DNA of 64,000 bases from Legionella tucsonensis (GTDB taxonomy: Bacteria > Pseudomonadota > Gammaproteobacteria > Legionellales > Legionellaceae). Under the pieces are notes generated by a model that had not been told where the DNA came from, searched no databases, and saw nothing but the letters and a program-made list of their open reading frames with translations. This document shows positions 19,007-27,311 of this stretch, piece by piece (positions within the stretch are counted from its first letter, which is position 1; each line of letters opens with the position of its first letter). The translations under genes and the position numbers were made by a program. Where the stretch lies: contig NZ_LNZA01000001.1 of NCBI RefSeq assembly GCF_001468035.1, forward strand, positions 2,430,328 through 2,494,327. The letters are read 5' to 3'.

Positions 19007-21223
19007 ATGGAAATTTTTTGCTTTTTCACAGGCATACTCTATCTATATACCTTTAATCATTGTTTACCCTTAATTGTCCTGCTCTTCTTTTTCCTCAGTC
19101 CAAAGTATTCCTTAATTCTGTTTTTTACTTTAGGGGTTGCGATGGCAGGATTGCATCAAGTTGTTGTTTCACCCAAAGGAATACCTAATGTTACCGTATT
19201 ACCTAAGGTAACAGTGCAAGGAACAATTGCATCGATTCCTAACCAAGATTTTACTAAAACACAATTTTTATTTGCCCTTGAACAATACAATCATCATCCA
19301 GCACAAGGATTTATCCAATTAGCCTGGTATAACAATGCTCCAAAATTACGCGCAGGACAACGCTGGCAATTCACAGTCAAATTAAAAAAACCTCGAAACT
19401 ACCTTAATCCCGGAAGTTCAGATTATGCAGGCATGCTTTCAGCACGACACATTCAGTGGACTGGTTATGTTCTCTCTCCAAACAGCCAATTGTACCCAGA
19501 ATCACAGCCACGTTTTAACTGGCTGCTATTACGTGAACATTTGGGAAATAAACTTGGCCAATTAGCACCAAATCAAGACACTGCAGGAGTTGTTGAAGCA
19601 TTGACCTTAAATTTAACCACTCATATTAGCCAGAAAAATTGGGATTTGTTTAGACGTACGGGCACAACCCATCTTTTTGGGATTTCAGGAGAACATATTG
19701 CATTGGTATCGGGGTTAATTTATTGGCTGGTGCGCCGGCTATGGTCTAAAAGCTCACTATGTTGTTTGTTTATCCCAGCACCCTATGTTGCCAGCATTAG
19801 CGGTCTGTTGGCTGCTTTACTTTATGCCTTTTTAGCAGGATTTGCTCCCCCAGTACAAAGAGCATTAATCGGATGTTTTTTTTATACGCTCTACCGCCTA
19901 GGGAAACAACGTTTTTCCTCTTGGCAAATATGGCGTTACGCCTTGTTTGGTGTTTTATGTATCGAACCACATGCAGTATTTATGCAAGGATTTTATTTTT
20001 CATTTCTTGCGGTAGCCTGTTTGCTTTTAACCCAACAGCGTTGGCGATTAAAGGATTATAAAGGAAATTTGGCCTTACAATTAAGCTGCTTAATTGGGCT
20101 CATGCCTTTAACCCTCTACTGGTATTCTTATGGCTCAATTAATGGTTTTTTTGCAAATTTATTTTCCATTCCTCTTGTTGGTCTTTTGATCGTACCCTTA
20201 GCATTAATCACTATGACACTGTGTTCATGGAGTGTTGCTGCTCTATTAATGAAACTCTTATCCATTTTGATCGACCTGTTATTTAAAGGATTATACTTGA
20301 TTGAACATTTAGCAATCATGAACATTAATTGGTCAATTTCTCATATTTATTTAGTTGTTGTCTTAATGGGAGCTTTACTGATGTGGGTTATATTGCCAAT
20401 GAAACCCTTTCAATGGATCGCACTTTTGTGGATACTACTTCCATTTTTTCCACCCCGTGCTGTACCCACTCCAGGAGAAGCAGTGATTGATATTTTGGAT
20501 GTGGGCCAAGGCTTGGCAGTTGTCATTAGAAGTCAACGCCATACCCTGATTTATGACACTGGAGATCGATTTTTTCAAGGAAGCGATTTAGGGAAGATGG
20601 TGATTTTGCCTTATCTTAAAATCTTAGGAATAAAAAAAATTGACTTTGTGGTCATTAGTCATCCAGATAAAGATCACCGTGGTGGACTCAACTCGCTTGA
20701 AAAAGAAATGCCAGTGGATCAGTTATTAGTCAACGATCTTCATTACTATGATCATGGTGTAACATGCCATGATTACCCACAGTGGGACTGGGATGGTGTT
20801 TCTTTTCGTTTCATGCCGATTAAAACTCACTTTAAGAATAAAAATAATAACTCGTGTATTCTACAAATAAGCACCAAGGCCGGAAAAATATTATTAACAG
20901 GGGATATTGAAAAAATAGCCGAAGATTATTTAATAAAAACTTATGGGACAAAGCTTGCCTCTGATGTTTTAATTGTCCCTCATCATGGCAGTAAAACCTC
21001 CTCTTCTTATCGATTTTTACTTGAAGTAGCGCCACACTATGCCATAGCTTCTTTAGGCTTTGATAATCGTTTTCACTTTCCCCACACTAAAACTTTGGCA
21101 AACATGAAATCATTGAATATTCCCTTTTTCAGAACAGATCAATGCGGCATGATACAACTTGCCTTGCCAGCCCAAGGGGAAATAAAAAAACCTATTTGCT
21201 TTAATGGTCTTGATGTAACCTAA
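19007..21223 (+). CDS. comEC: DNA uptake channel ComEC/Rec2
   Basis: A 738-residue inner-membrane protein that moves single-stranded DNA into the cytoplasm during natural transformation. It shows the three ComEC parts: an N-terminal membrane segment with the DUF4131/OB-like region, the central multi-helix Competence domain, and a C-terminal metallo-beta-lactamase-like domain. In the last, HPDKDHRGG near residue 552, LLTGDIEK and VPHHGSKTSS are the metal-binding motifs, suggesting an active nuclease domain. It lies downstream of the minor pilin operon, which builds the DNA-capturing pilus, so the block serves competence. The ribosome site is weak. Confidence 0.95.
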   Translation: MEIFCFFTGILYLYTFNHCLPLIVLLFFFLSPKYSLILFFTLGVAMAGLHQVVVSPKGIPNVTVLPKVTVQGTIASIPNQDFTKTQFLFALEQYNHHPAQGFIQLAWYNNAPKLRAGQRWQFTVKLKKPRNYLNPGSSDYAGMLSARHIQWTGYVLSPNSQLYPESQPRFNWLLLREHLGNKLGQLAPNQDTAGVVEALTLNLTTHISQKNWDLFRRTGTTHLFGISGEHIALVSGLIYWLVRRLWSKSSLCCLFIPAPYVASISGLLAALLYAFLAGFAPPVQRALIGCFFYTLYRLGKQRFSSWQIWRYALFGVLCIEPHAVFMQGFYFSFLAVACLLLTQQRWRLKDYKGNLALQLSCLIGLMPLTLYWYSYGSINGFFANLFSIPLVGLLIVPLALITMTLCSWSVAALLMKLLSILIDLLFKGLYLIEHLAIMNINWSISHIYLVVVLMGALLMWVILPMKPFQWIALLWILLPFFPPRAVPTPGEAVIDILDVGQGLAVVIRSQRHTLIYDTGDRFFQGSDLGKMVILPYLKILGIKKIDFVVISHPDKDHRGGLNSLEKEMPVDQLLVNDLHYYDHGVTCHDYPQWDWDGVSFRFMPIKTHFKNKNNNSCILQISTKAGKILLTGDIEKIAEDYLIKTYGTKLASDVLIVPHHGSKTSSSYRFLLEVAPHYAIASLGFDNRFHFPHTKTLANMKSLNIPFFRTDQCGMIQLALPAQGEIKKPICFNGLDVT

Positions 21224-21232
21224 GAAAAATAC

Positions 21233-21314
21233 AGCCTGGGTACTGTGGCAAAACCCGAGTTTTCTTGATTGGGACGAACATCTCAATTCCAGATTTCACT
21301 TCATCTCACTCAGG
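21233..21314. repeat. REP-like palindromic element (decayed)
   Basis: The left end AGCCTGGGTACTGTGGCA and AACCCGAG is mirrored by CTTCATCTCACTCAGG at the right end. It resembles the better preserved copy at 53220-53292 and lies directly after the comEC stop codon. Confidence 0.45.
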
Positions 21315-21429
21315 ATATAAAAATACTTGAACTGCAAAAAACTCCCATTAAAATTCAATGCCTGAATTTCGGTCGCACTTTTTTTAAAAAAAGCTATAGT
21401 AACTATTGAAACAACTGATTGAGTGATTC

Positions 21430-22512
21430 ATGTTAACTGATACAGCACAAAAAGAATATTACCAGGCCTTACTTGCTAAAGACTCCAAATATGAAGGTGT
21501 ATTCTATGTTGGAGTTAAATCGACTGGAATATTTTGTCGACCTACCTGTTCTGCAAAAAAACCAAAATTTGAAAATTGTGAATTCTTTCAAACAGCTCAA
21601 GAGGCGCTCCTTGCTTCATATAGACCATGTATGCGCTGCCAGCCATTGTCCTATCCTAATCAAGCTTCCAATTTAATTCAAAAATTGGTTGCGGCTGTAG
21701 AAGCCAACCCTGAAAAGAAATGGAAGGACAGAGACTTTGCAGCATTAGGAGTTGATACATCAACTGCACGCAGGCAATTTAAAAAGCGCTTTGGGATGAC
21801 CTTTGTTGCTTATGCTCGTGCAAGAAGAATGGGCATAGCCATGAAACAAATCCGTGAAGGTACTATAGTGATTGAAACACAACTTAATGTAGGGTACGAA
21901 TCCAGCAGTGGTTTTCGTGATGCTTTTTCTAAAATAATGGGCGCAGCCCCTTCGCAACTGACAAAATACCCCACGATTTTGAAAGCGTCCTGGTTTGATT
22001 CACCTCTTGGTCCAATACTCGCAGTGAGTGATGAAGAGGCTTTATATCTCTTGGAGTTCGTAGACAGAAGAGGTCTGGAGCGTGAAATAGAACGTCTAAG
22101 AAATAAAATGAAAGCAGCCATTATCCCAGGAAGCACTTCACCAATTCATTCAATTGAAAAAGAGCTTAAAGCATATTTTGCAGGAACTCTAAAACAATTT
22201 AGCACCCCAATACATATGCTAGGCAGTCCCTTTCAAAAAATGGCTTGGAATGCTTTAACACTTATTCCTTATGGAGAAACAAGAAGTTATGCAGAACAAG
22301 CTCAGGCATTAGGAAAGCCCACTGCATACAGAGCTGTTGCCAATGCTAATGGTGCAAATTCGCTTGCGATAATTGTTCCCTGTCATCGAATCATTAACTC
22401 CAACGGAAATTTAGGCGGTTATGGCGGAGGGATAGCACGTAAGCAATGGCTTATTGAACATGAACAGAAAAATAAGCAAATATGTTACTCTTTCACTCAG
22501 CAGCCTCGATGA
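21430..22512 (+). CDS. ada: Bifunctional methylphosphotriester/O6-methylguanine-DNA methyltransferase and regulator Ada
   Basis: A 360-residue three-part Ada protein. The N-terminal zinc domain has FCRPTC and RPCMRC, whose first Cys accepts methyl groups from DNA phosphotriesters and switches the protein into an activator. A central AraC-type helix-turn-helix follows (residues about 90-175), then the O6-methylguanine methyltransferase domain with the acceptor Cys in IIVPCHRII and the GGYGGG loop. All key residues are present. It responds to alkylation damage, probably controlling itself. It stands alone, with no alkB next to it. Confidence 0.96.
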   Translation: MLTDTAQKEYYQALLAKDSKYEGVFYVGVKSTGIFCRPTCSAKKPKFENCEFFQTAQEALLASYRPCMRCQPLSYPNQASNLIQKLVAAVEANPEKKWKDRDFAALGVDTSTARRQFKKRFGMTFVAYARARRMGIAMKQIREGTIVIETQLNVGYESSSGFRDAFSKIMGAAPSQLTKYPTILKASWFDSPLGPILAVSDEEALYLLEFVDRRGLEREIERLRNKMKAAIIPGSTSPIHSIEKELKAYFAGTLKQFSTPIHMLGSPFQKMAWNALTLIPYGETRSYAEQAQALGKPTAYRAVANANGANSLAIIVPCHRIINSNGNLGGYGGGIARKQWLIEHEQKNKQICYSFTQQPR

Positions 22513-22531
22513 AGTAGAGTAGAACCCGAGG
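22501..22531 (+). repeat. Possible half of a REP-like element overlapping the ada stop
   Basis: GATGAAGTAGAGTAGAACCCGAGGG has the spacing and AACCCGAG end of the left half of the repeat family seen at 53220, and overlaps the last codons of ada. No right half is clear. Confidence 0.25.
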
Positions 22532-22634
22532 GATGACATCAACGCACCACTATGTTCTAGCTGTCTCTTGATCTCATCTCTGCCTACTCCCCACACGGGT
22601 TTATCCGCGAGGCCCAGTGCCTTCTGGATCCAAA

Positions 22635-23423
22635 CTAGGAGCGTCCGCCAAAAAGTTTGCTCAATGAAAGAGAAAAAGAAAATGGAGATGGATTAAAGTC
22701 ATTTTTTTCTTCTGATTCATGTCTTGTTTCCTTCTCTTCCACATATTTTTCTTCTTTTTCTTTTTCATCTCTACTACGTAATGATGGTTTTGGTGTTGTA
22801 GTAAAAGGAGTCAATCGAGTGGGTTGGTTCTCTAGCTTCAGATTAGGGGCATATGCTTTAGGAAGTAAGTTTCTGCTAACCAGCTCTTTAATAAAAGTAT
22901 CGCGAACAATTAATTCATTTTTATTAAGTGTTATCGTAAAATCATCCACCGGAACACCTTCTTTTTCCAAAGCAATTTTAAATTGTTCAAACGCCTTTTT
23001 CAGTGTCTGAATAAGCTCCCTCATTTCTTTTTCATCTAATAAAAGGCTGGGGTTAGGACGAATCGTTATTACCCCTCGTTTACTATCATGACTAAACAAT
23101 AAAAACTCAGTCATTTCTTCCAGTTCAAATAAATCAATTGATAAGGAATCGTGTACTGTTAGTAGTCCGTCATCCGCGTACAAATCCAACGGGACACTAT
23201 CAACAATATCCTGTTTTTGCATACTCATGATGTTTTGCATAGGTGCTACGACTTGAATTTCAAGGCGCTCCTCACTACTTGAGCCACCACCTCCAGAGCC
23301 ACCCGGCCCTTTGCACTTACACACCGGAAATTTGGCAGCCCTACACCTACTGCAAGGATTCTTTTCGATGAGGGCTTGTAGATCATCTTGTGCAACTTCG
23401 CGTACTGGTTGTAAGTCGGGCAT
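22635..23423 (-). CDS. Hypothetical protein with Cys cluster; effector candidate
   Basis: A 262-residue soluble protein. Near the N terminus CSRCRAAKFPVCKC gives a C-x2-C-x8-C-x-C pattern that may bind zinc, followed at once by a Gly/Ser linker. The middle (residues about 60-190) is a mixed alpha/beta globular part. The C-terminal 70 residues are Pro/Thr, then Lys/Glu, then Ser-rich and look disordered. ATG 23423 is preferred to a GTG fifteen bases upstream because GGTGGA precedes it, although closely. I do not recognise the family. Shape and composition would suit a secreted effector, but nothing proves it. Confidence 0.75.
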   Translation of the reverse strand: MPDLQPVREVAQDDLQALIEKNPCSRCRAAKFPVCKCKGPGGSGGGGSSSEERLEIQVVAPMQNIMSMQKQDIVDSVPLDLYADDGLLTVHDSLSIDLFELEEMTEFLLFSHDSKRGVITIRPNPSLLLDEKEMRELIQTLKKAFEQFKIALEKEGVPVDDFTITLNKNELIVRDTFIKELVSRNLLPKAYAPNLKLENQPTRLTPFTTTPKPSLRSRDEKEKEEKYVEEKETRHESEEKNDFNPSPFSFSLSLSKLFGGRS

Positions 23424-23516
23424 ATTCCACCAAATCACTTATCATAATGTTCAGGAACTTATGATAGCAGCAGGGAAACATCCCTTTAAACATCGGTAAC
23501 TATTATTTACATTTTC

Positions 23517-23798
23517 TTAACCATTTACTTCCTCCATAGACACTACGGTTTCCGCCGCACCATGATTAAGAGCGCAGAAAGTACCTCTTTTTATTTCAAA
23601 AATCCGATATAAGTTCAACGGTAATAATAACGAATGCAAAACAAAAATCGGGTAGAGTGTGCTCCCAAGAGCATAAAGAATAAATGCTACATTAGAGCAG
23701 ATTGCGATAAGACGTAATGTCAAAATCCTTTTGACATAGAAAGTCGCTAAAACAAGACAACAGGCAACATAGCCAATAATTTCGATCGTTGATTCCAT
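23517..23798 (-). CDS. Small inner-membrane protein
   Basis: A 93-residue protein with three hydrophobic segments (roughly residues 5-20, 26-46 and 50-66) and a short cytoplasmic tail. It resembles the small CBU_0592-type/YgjV-like membrane protein families of Legionella and Coxiella, whose role is unknown. ATG 23798 is chosen over an upstream TTG because GGGAG lies six bases before it. It is read in the same direction as the Cys-cluster protein downstream, 93 bases away, and may share its transcript. Confidence 0.7.
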   Translation of the reverse strand: MESTIEIIGYVACCLVLATFYVKRILTLRLIAICSNVAFILYALGSTLYPIFVLHSLLLPLNLYRIFEIKRGTFCALNHGAAETVVSMEEVNG

Positions 23799-23953
23799 TT
23801 CAACTCCCAACTTTACAATCCATTCCTATTCAACATACACCTAGTATGCATGACTCGCAAGTAGCATTGATATTGGAACTTGATAAAACGAGGCAAAATA
23901 TGATTGTAAAATAAACAGTCAGAAGAAGGGAGTAGGATTCTACCGTTCTTTAA

Positions 23954-24271
23954 TTAATAACAGGACTCTTGTAACCAACAATGTCCATATCGATTACATA
24001 CACGAACAGTTTGGCACTCAGGATAGTAATAATTGTCGTAGTAGTAAGGTGCCCCAACAACAACACCAACACTAGAACCCCGCCAACCGCTACCCCAGCC
24101 ACCATAGTAACCACCGTGCCAACCGCCGCCATGATAATAGCCGCCATGCCAGCCGCCACCATGATAATAACCACCATGCCAGCCGCCATGTGTAAAACTC
24201 GCTCCAGCAACCAATAGACCGAGAGCAAAAACTGCAGTACGTAGGATACTACTTATAGAATTTCTGCTCAT
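23954..24271 (-). CDS. Secreted Gly/His/Tyr-rich repeat protein
   Basis: A 105-residue protein with a signal peptide (hydrophobic residues 10-26) followed by two and a half copies of a ten-residue unit GGGWHGGYYH, then a short C-terminal region with four Cys (ECQTVRVCNRYGHCWLQESC) likely to form disulfides. His-, Gly- and Tyr-rich repeats can bind metals or associate with the cell surface. Similar short proteins are common in Legionella, without known function. The overlapping frame at 23950-24228 is a shadow of the repeats. Confidence 0.75.
   Translation of the reverse strand: MSRNSISSILRTAVFALGLLVAGASFTHGGWHGGYYHGGGWHGGYYHGGGWHGGYYGGWGSGWRGSSVGVVVGAPYYYDNYYYPECQTVRVCNRYGHCWLQESCY
24113..24190 (-). 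repeat. 30-bp tandem repeat inside the Gly/His/Tyr-rich gene
   Basis: Two full 30-base units (24113-24142 and 24143-24172) and a partial third (24173-24190) differ at only a few positions. They encode the GGGWHGGYYH repeats, so copy number could vary by slippage while keeping frame. Confidence 0.7.
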
Positions 24272-24360
24272 AATATTTCCTGTTTTCTAATACTTATAAG
24301 CTTAATTATAACGTAAATTCGCTTCAAAAATAGTAGGATTGCCAATTTTTTGTCACCTAA

Positions 24361-24383
24361 AATCAGCATTTGAAATACATCTA
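24361..24383. promoter_or_regulatory. Putative NsrR operator in front of nsrR
   Basis: The 23 bases AATCAGCATTTGAAATACATCTA share GCATTT, AAAT and CATCT with the NsrR site consensus (AAGATGCATTTAAAATGCATCTT), matching about 16 of 23 positions. It lies 45 bases before the nsrR start, suggesting autoregulation. Confidence 0.5.
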
Positions 24384-24427
24384 ATAAAAAGAAATAATAA
24401 GTTTCTATTTCATGTTTAGGGTACTTA

Positions 24428-24904
24428 ATGCAGTTGACTCAATTTACTGATTATTCATTACGCGCTTTAATTTATATTGCGATAAAAAAAAATACATGCA
24501 CCATTAATGACATTGCTACAGCTTATGCTATTTCACACAATCATCTAATAAAAATAATCCATAATTTATCTAAATTAGGAATTATTAAAACAATTAGAGG
24601 AAAAAATGGCGGCATTATCCTGGCTGAAAATCCCGCAGAAATTAACCTCAAAGCACTTGTTTTAAAGCTTGAGCCCCACTTTGATTTAGTACCCTGTTTT
24701 AATAAAGAAGCAAATTGTTGCATCGCCCCAACCTGTAAATTACGAAAAATTCTCATTGATGCACAAAGTGCCTTTTTCACGATTTTGGAACAATTTAGCT
24801 TGGCAGATATTATTCAAAACAAAGTGGAACTCTACTCATTACTCAATCTTACTCATAAAGGCGAAAAGCTCGATGCACAAAATAAAAATCAAACGAATTT
24901 ATGA
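24428..24904 (+). CDS. nsrR: Rrf2-family nitric-oxide-sensing repressor NsrR
   Basis: A 158-residue Rrf2 regulator. The N-terminal winged helix ([18 protein letters not shown], then the recognition helix around residues 36-50) is followed by an iron-sulfur segment with Cys90, Cys97, Cys98 and Cys103, the three-Cys spacing of NsrR. NsrR holds a [4Fe-4S] or [2Fe-2S] cluster and releases DNA when the cluster reacts with NO. The gene faces a truncated haemoglobin and cytochrome bd operon, and NsrR-like sites lie before both units. The C terminus runs 15-20 residues past the usual family end and overlaps the decayed DUF488 gene. Confidence 0.9.
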   Translation: MQLTQFTDYSLRALIYIAIKKNTCTINDIATAYAISHNHLIKIIHNLSKLGIIKTIRGKNGGIILAENPAEINLKALVLKLEPHFDLVPCFNKEANCCIAPTCKLRKILIDAQSAFFTILEQFSLADIIQNKVELYSLLNLTHKGEKLDAQNKNQTNL

Positions 24905-25080
24905 AAAACCTGATTCCTCAGACGGCTATAGAATATTGGTAGACAGGTTATGGCCTCGCGGAGTGAACAGAGAGACAGCGTTAAAGATGTAAAACATAGT
25001 AACGCTCAGGCCTTACTTGAGTTAATTCATGCAGGAAAAATAATCAGATTTAGTACTATTTTAAAGTTGTATTTAAAATG
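24873..25080 (+). pseudogene. Decayed DUF488 family gene
   Basis: From ATG 24873 the frame reads a normal DUF488 N terminus ([17 protein letters not shown], then [12 protein letters not shown]) and stops at 24992 after 39 codons. About ten bases further on another frame encodes NAQALLELIHAGKI, resembling a piece from the middle of the same family (usual length about 115-120 residues). The part between and the C-terminal third are missing. So an internal deletion plus frame loss has broken the gene. The start overlaps nsrR, suggesting it was once co-transcribed with it. Its tail now carries an NsrR-like operator. Confidence 0.7.
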
Positions 25081-25086
25081 AAACTT
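25064..25086. promoter_or_regulatory. Putative NsrR operator before the haemoglobin-cyd operon
   Basis: AAGTTGTATTTAAAATGAAACTT is a 23-base imperfect inverted repeat whose halves agree at 9 of 11 positions. It matches the NsrR consensus at 19 of 23 positions, including the central ATTTAAAAT. It lies 41 bases before the start of the truncated haemoglobin gene, inside the remains of the DUF488 pseudogene. Confidence 0.65.
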
Positions 25087-25126
25087 TATTATCATAATTT
25101 CATTTGTATCAGCAGATAGCAGTGAT

Positions 25127-25519
25127 ATGACTGAGCTGAATAAAACACATATCGAAAAGCTTGTGACTCATTTTTATCAAAAAGTACAAAAAGATGAGCT
25201 CCTTGGCCCAATTTTCAATGATGCAGCACAGGTTGATTGGGATGAACATATCCCCTTGCTTTGCCAGTTTTGGAATAGCATTATGTTGAAAACTAATGAG
25301 TATCATGGTAATGCCTACCAAAAACATACCCTATTAAACCAACTCACCCAAATTGAGGAAGCACATTTTGCCCGTTGGCTTAATTTATTCCAAGAAGAAA
25401 CGGTGAATCATTTGCCTATAGATGCTGCCAAAGAAATTTTTCAAAAGGCCTCATTCATCGCAAAATCTTTAAAGTATGGGATGTTAGGCCTAGAAAAAAG
25501 GGGTAAAGAACATGATTAA
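25127..25519 (+). CDS. Group III truncated haemoglobin
   Basis: A 130-residue globin of the 2-over-2 fold, group III, recognisable from LLGPIFNDAAQVDWDEHIP, then FWNSIMLKTNEYHGNAYQKH, the block that carries the proximal His region and haem contacts of this class. These proteins bind oxygen or NO and are thought to help with NO and redox stress, for example in Campylobacter Ctb. It sits directly behind an NsrR-like operator and its stop overlaps the cydP start, so it is co-transcribed with cytochrome bd genes. An NO-handling role is therefore well supported by context. Confidence 0.9.
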   Translation: MTELNKTHIEKLVTHFYQKVQKDELLGPIFNDAAQVDWDEHIPLLCQFWNSIMLKTNEYHGNAYQKHTLLNQLTQIEEAHFARWLNLFQEETVNHLPIDAAKEIFQKASFIAKSLKYGMLGLEKRGKEHD

Positions 25520-25685
25520 ACCACTGAGGCGTGATATCCTCATAACCTTAATTATTAAGTTTAGCTTATTGATTTTATTATGGATAATTTGCTTTAAGGA
25601 TGTGGAAAGATCACACCAAAGCAATGAACAATGGCTGTTAGGTACCAGCCAACAAAAAGAATATCTTCTTTCTAAAGAAAAATAA
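25512..25685 (+). CDS. cydP: Small cytochrome bd-associated protein CydP
   Basis: A 57-residue protein. It starts MIKPLRRDILITLIIK, then has one hydrophobic helix (about residues 10-28) and a polar tail. The basic RRD motif before a single helix and the place directly upstream of cydAB are the marks of the putative oxidase small subunit CydP. It overlaps the haemoglobin stop by eight bases, with a GGGG/AAAG-rich ribosome site inside that gene. CydP probably sits in the inner membrane beside the oxidase; its exact job is not settled. Confidence 0.75.
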   Translation: MIKPLRRDILITLIIKFSLLILLWIICFKDVERSHQSNEQWLLGTSQQKEYLLSKEK

Positions 25686-25692
25686 ACTAAGG

Positions 25693-25727
25693 AAATCCCC
25701 AGTACACTCTTAAAAACTGGGGGATTT
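25693..25727 (+). other. Stable hairpin between cydP and cydA
   Basis: AAATCCCCAGT (25693-25703) pairs with ACTGGGGGATTT (25716-25727), with one bulged G. No T-run follows, so it is not a typical terminator. It may protect or separate the cydAB part of the message, or act as a partial attenuator. Confidence 0.5.
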
Positions 25728-25771
25728 AGCAAGGATTTTATCAATACAGTATATGACATGTGAGGTAAGCA

Positions 25772-27301
25772 ATGATTCCTGGTAGTGACCTGGTTGATCT
25801 TTCCCGTTTACAATTTGCTCTAACAGCGCTTTATCATTTCCTTTTTGTCCCGCTCACATTGGGCTTATCGCTCATTTTAGCGATTATGGAAACAATCTAT
25901 GTTATGACAGGCCACGATATTTGGCGACAGATGGTCAAATATTGGGGAATACTCTTTGGCATTAATTTCGTTTTAGGTGTTGCCACTGGGCTGACTATGG
26001 AGTTTCAATTTGGTACCAATTGGGCCTATTACTCCCATTATGTTGGCGATGTTTTTGGTGCTCCACTGGCTATTGAAGGACTTATGGCTTTCTTTTTAGA
26101 AGCCACTTTTGTCGGTTTATTTTTTTTCGGCTGGGAAAGATTAAGTCGCTTGCAACATATGTTTTGTACCTGGTTGCTTGCTTTAGGCACAAATCTTTCC
26201 GCATTATGGATTTTGATTGCTAATGGTTGGATGCAAAATCCAGTTGGAGCGGAATTTAATTTCCATACGATGCGCATGGAAGTTACCGATTTTGTTGCAG
26301 TGATGTTTAATCCGGTTGCTCAAGCCAAATTTGTTCATACTATTAGTGCTGGTTATGTCACAGGTTCAATTTTTGTCTTATCCATTAGTGCTTACTTTTT
26401 ATTACGCGGCAGAAACATCCACTTTGCCAAGCGCTCAATAACTGTAGCCGCAAGCTTTGGACTTGCATCTGCTCTAGCTGTAGTCGTATTAGGTGATGAA
26501 AGTGGCCATCTTGACAATAAAAATCAAAAAATGAAATTCGCAGCAATTGAAGCCATGTGGCATACGGAAAAGGCTCCTGCTGGCCTTACAGTTTTTGGTA
26601 TTCCTAATGAAAAAACAATGAGAACTGATTATGCAGTAAACATTCCCTATGCGTTGGGATTAATTGCAACACGTTCATTCACGGAGCCCCTACAAGGTAT
26701 TTCTGAATTGATCGATCAAGGAAAAGAGCGAATCAAAGATGGCATGCTTGCTTATGAAGCCTTAAGCCGATTACAAAAAAATCCTAATGACGAGCAAGCA
26801 AAAGCTGATTTTACTGCACACAATAAATATTTAGGTTACGGTCTGCTCTTAAAGAAATATACTGAAAACGTAGTTGATGCAACTGAAGAGCAAATTAACC
26901 AGGCAGCTCATGATCTAAAGCCTCGAGTCACTCCTTTATTTTTTTCATTCCGTATCATGGTCGCCTGCGGATTTTTCTTCGTTTTCTTATTTGCAACAGG
27001 CTTTTACTTATCGATGAAACGTAAATTACATACTACCCGTTGGTATTTGCATATTGCATTTTATGCATTACCATTGCCTTGGGTTGCTGCAGAGCTGGGC
27101 TGGATAGTGGCAGAATATGGACGTCAACCCTGGGTAGTCCAGGATATCTTACCTACGGCGATGGGTACATCCAGCCTAAGCACTGCTCAAGTACTAACCT
27201 CAATATCCGGATTCATCCTCTTTTATACAATTCTTGCCGTAGTTGAAGTGTTCTTGATGGTTAAGTACATCCGTCTTGGCCCTGATAATATGGCGCACTA
27301 G
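25772..27301 (+). CDS. cydA: Cytochrome bd ubiquinol oxidase subunit I
   Basis: A 509-residue subunit I of cytochrome bd, the quinol oxidase that reduces oxygen to water without pumping protons and is relatively resistant to NO. N-terminal DLSRLQFALTALYHFLFVPL includes the haem-b595 His of the first helix. The periplasmic Q-loop between helices 6 and 7 is long (residues about 250-385), the E. coli type, and the GRQPWVVQ motif near residue 450 is intact. It is followed by cydB ten bases after its stop. Expression likely depends on the NsrR-controlled promoter in front of the haemoglobin gene, perhaps with an additional start after the hairpin. Confidence 0.96.
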   Translation: MIPGSDLVDLSRLQFALTALYHFLFVPLTLGLSLILAIMETIYVMTGHDIWRQMVKYWGILFGINFVLGVATGLTMEFQFGTNWAYYSHYVGDVFGAPLAIEGLMAFFLEATFVGLFFFGWERLSRLQHMFCTWLLALGTNLSALWILIANGWMQNPVGAEFNFHTMRMEVTDFVAVMFNPVAQAKFVHTISAGYVTGSIFVLSISAYFLLRGRNIHFAKRSITVAASFGLASALAVVVLGDESGHLDNKNQKMKFAAIEAMWHTEKAPAGLTVFGIPNEKTMRTDYAVNIPYALGLIATRSFTEPLQGISELIDQGKERIKDGMLAYEALSRLQKNPNDEQAKADFTAHNKYLGYGLLLKKYTENVVDATEEQINQAAHDLKPRVTPLFFSFRIMVACGFFFVFLFATGFYLSMKRKLHTTRWYLHIAFYALPLPWVAAELGWIVAEYGRQPWVVQDILPTAMGTSSLSTAQVLTSISGFILFYTILAVVEVFLMVKYIRLGPDNMAH

Positions 27302-27311
27302 GAGATTCATT

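Noticed and set aside
22657-23010. 117-codon Ser/Phe-rich plus-strand frame
   Set aside because: Mirror of the Lys/Glu/Ser-rich tail of the minus-strand gene; low-complexity shadow.
24113-24190. Short direct repeats that could suggest a CRISPR array
   Set aside because: Units are directly adjacent with no spacers and are coding; they are peptide repeats.
23950-24228. Frame rich in Met, Val and Ala on the minus strand
   Set aside because: Out-of-frame reading of the 30-bp repeats of the Gly/His/Tyr-rich gene; the other frame has a proper signal peptide and Cys pattern.
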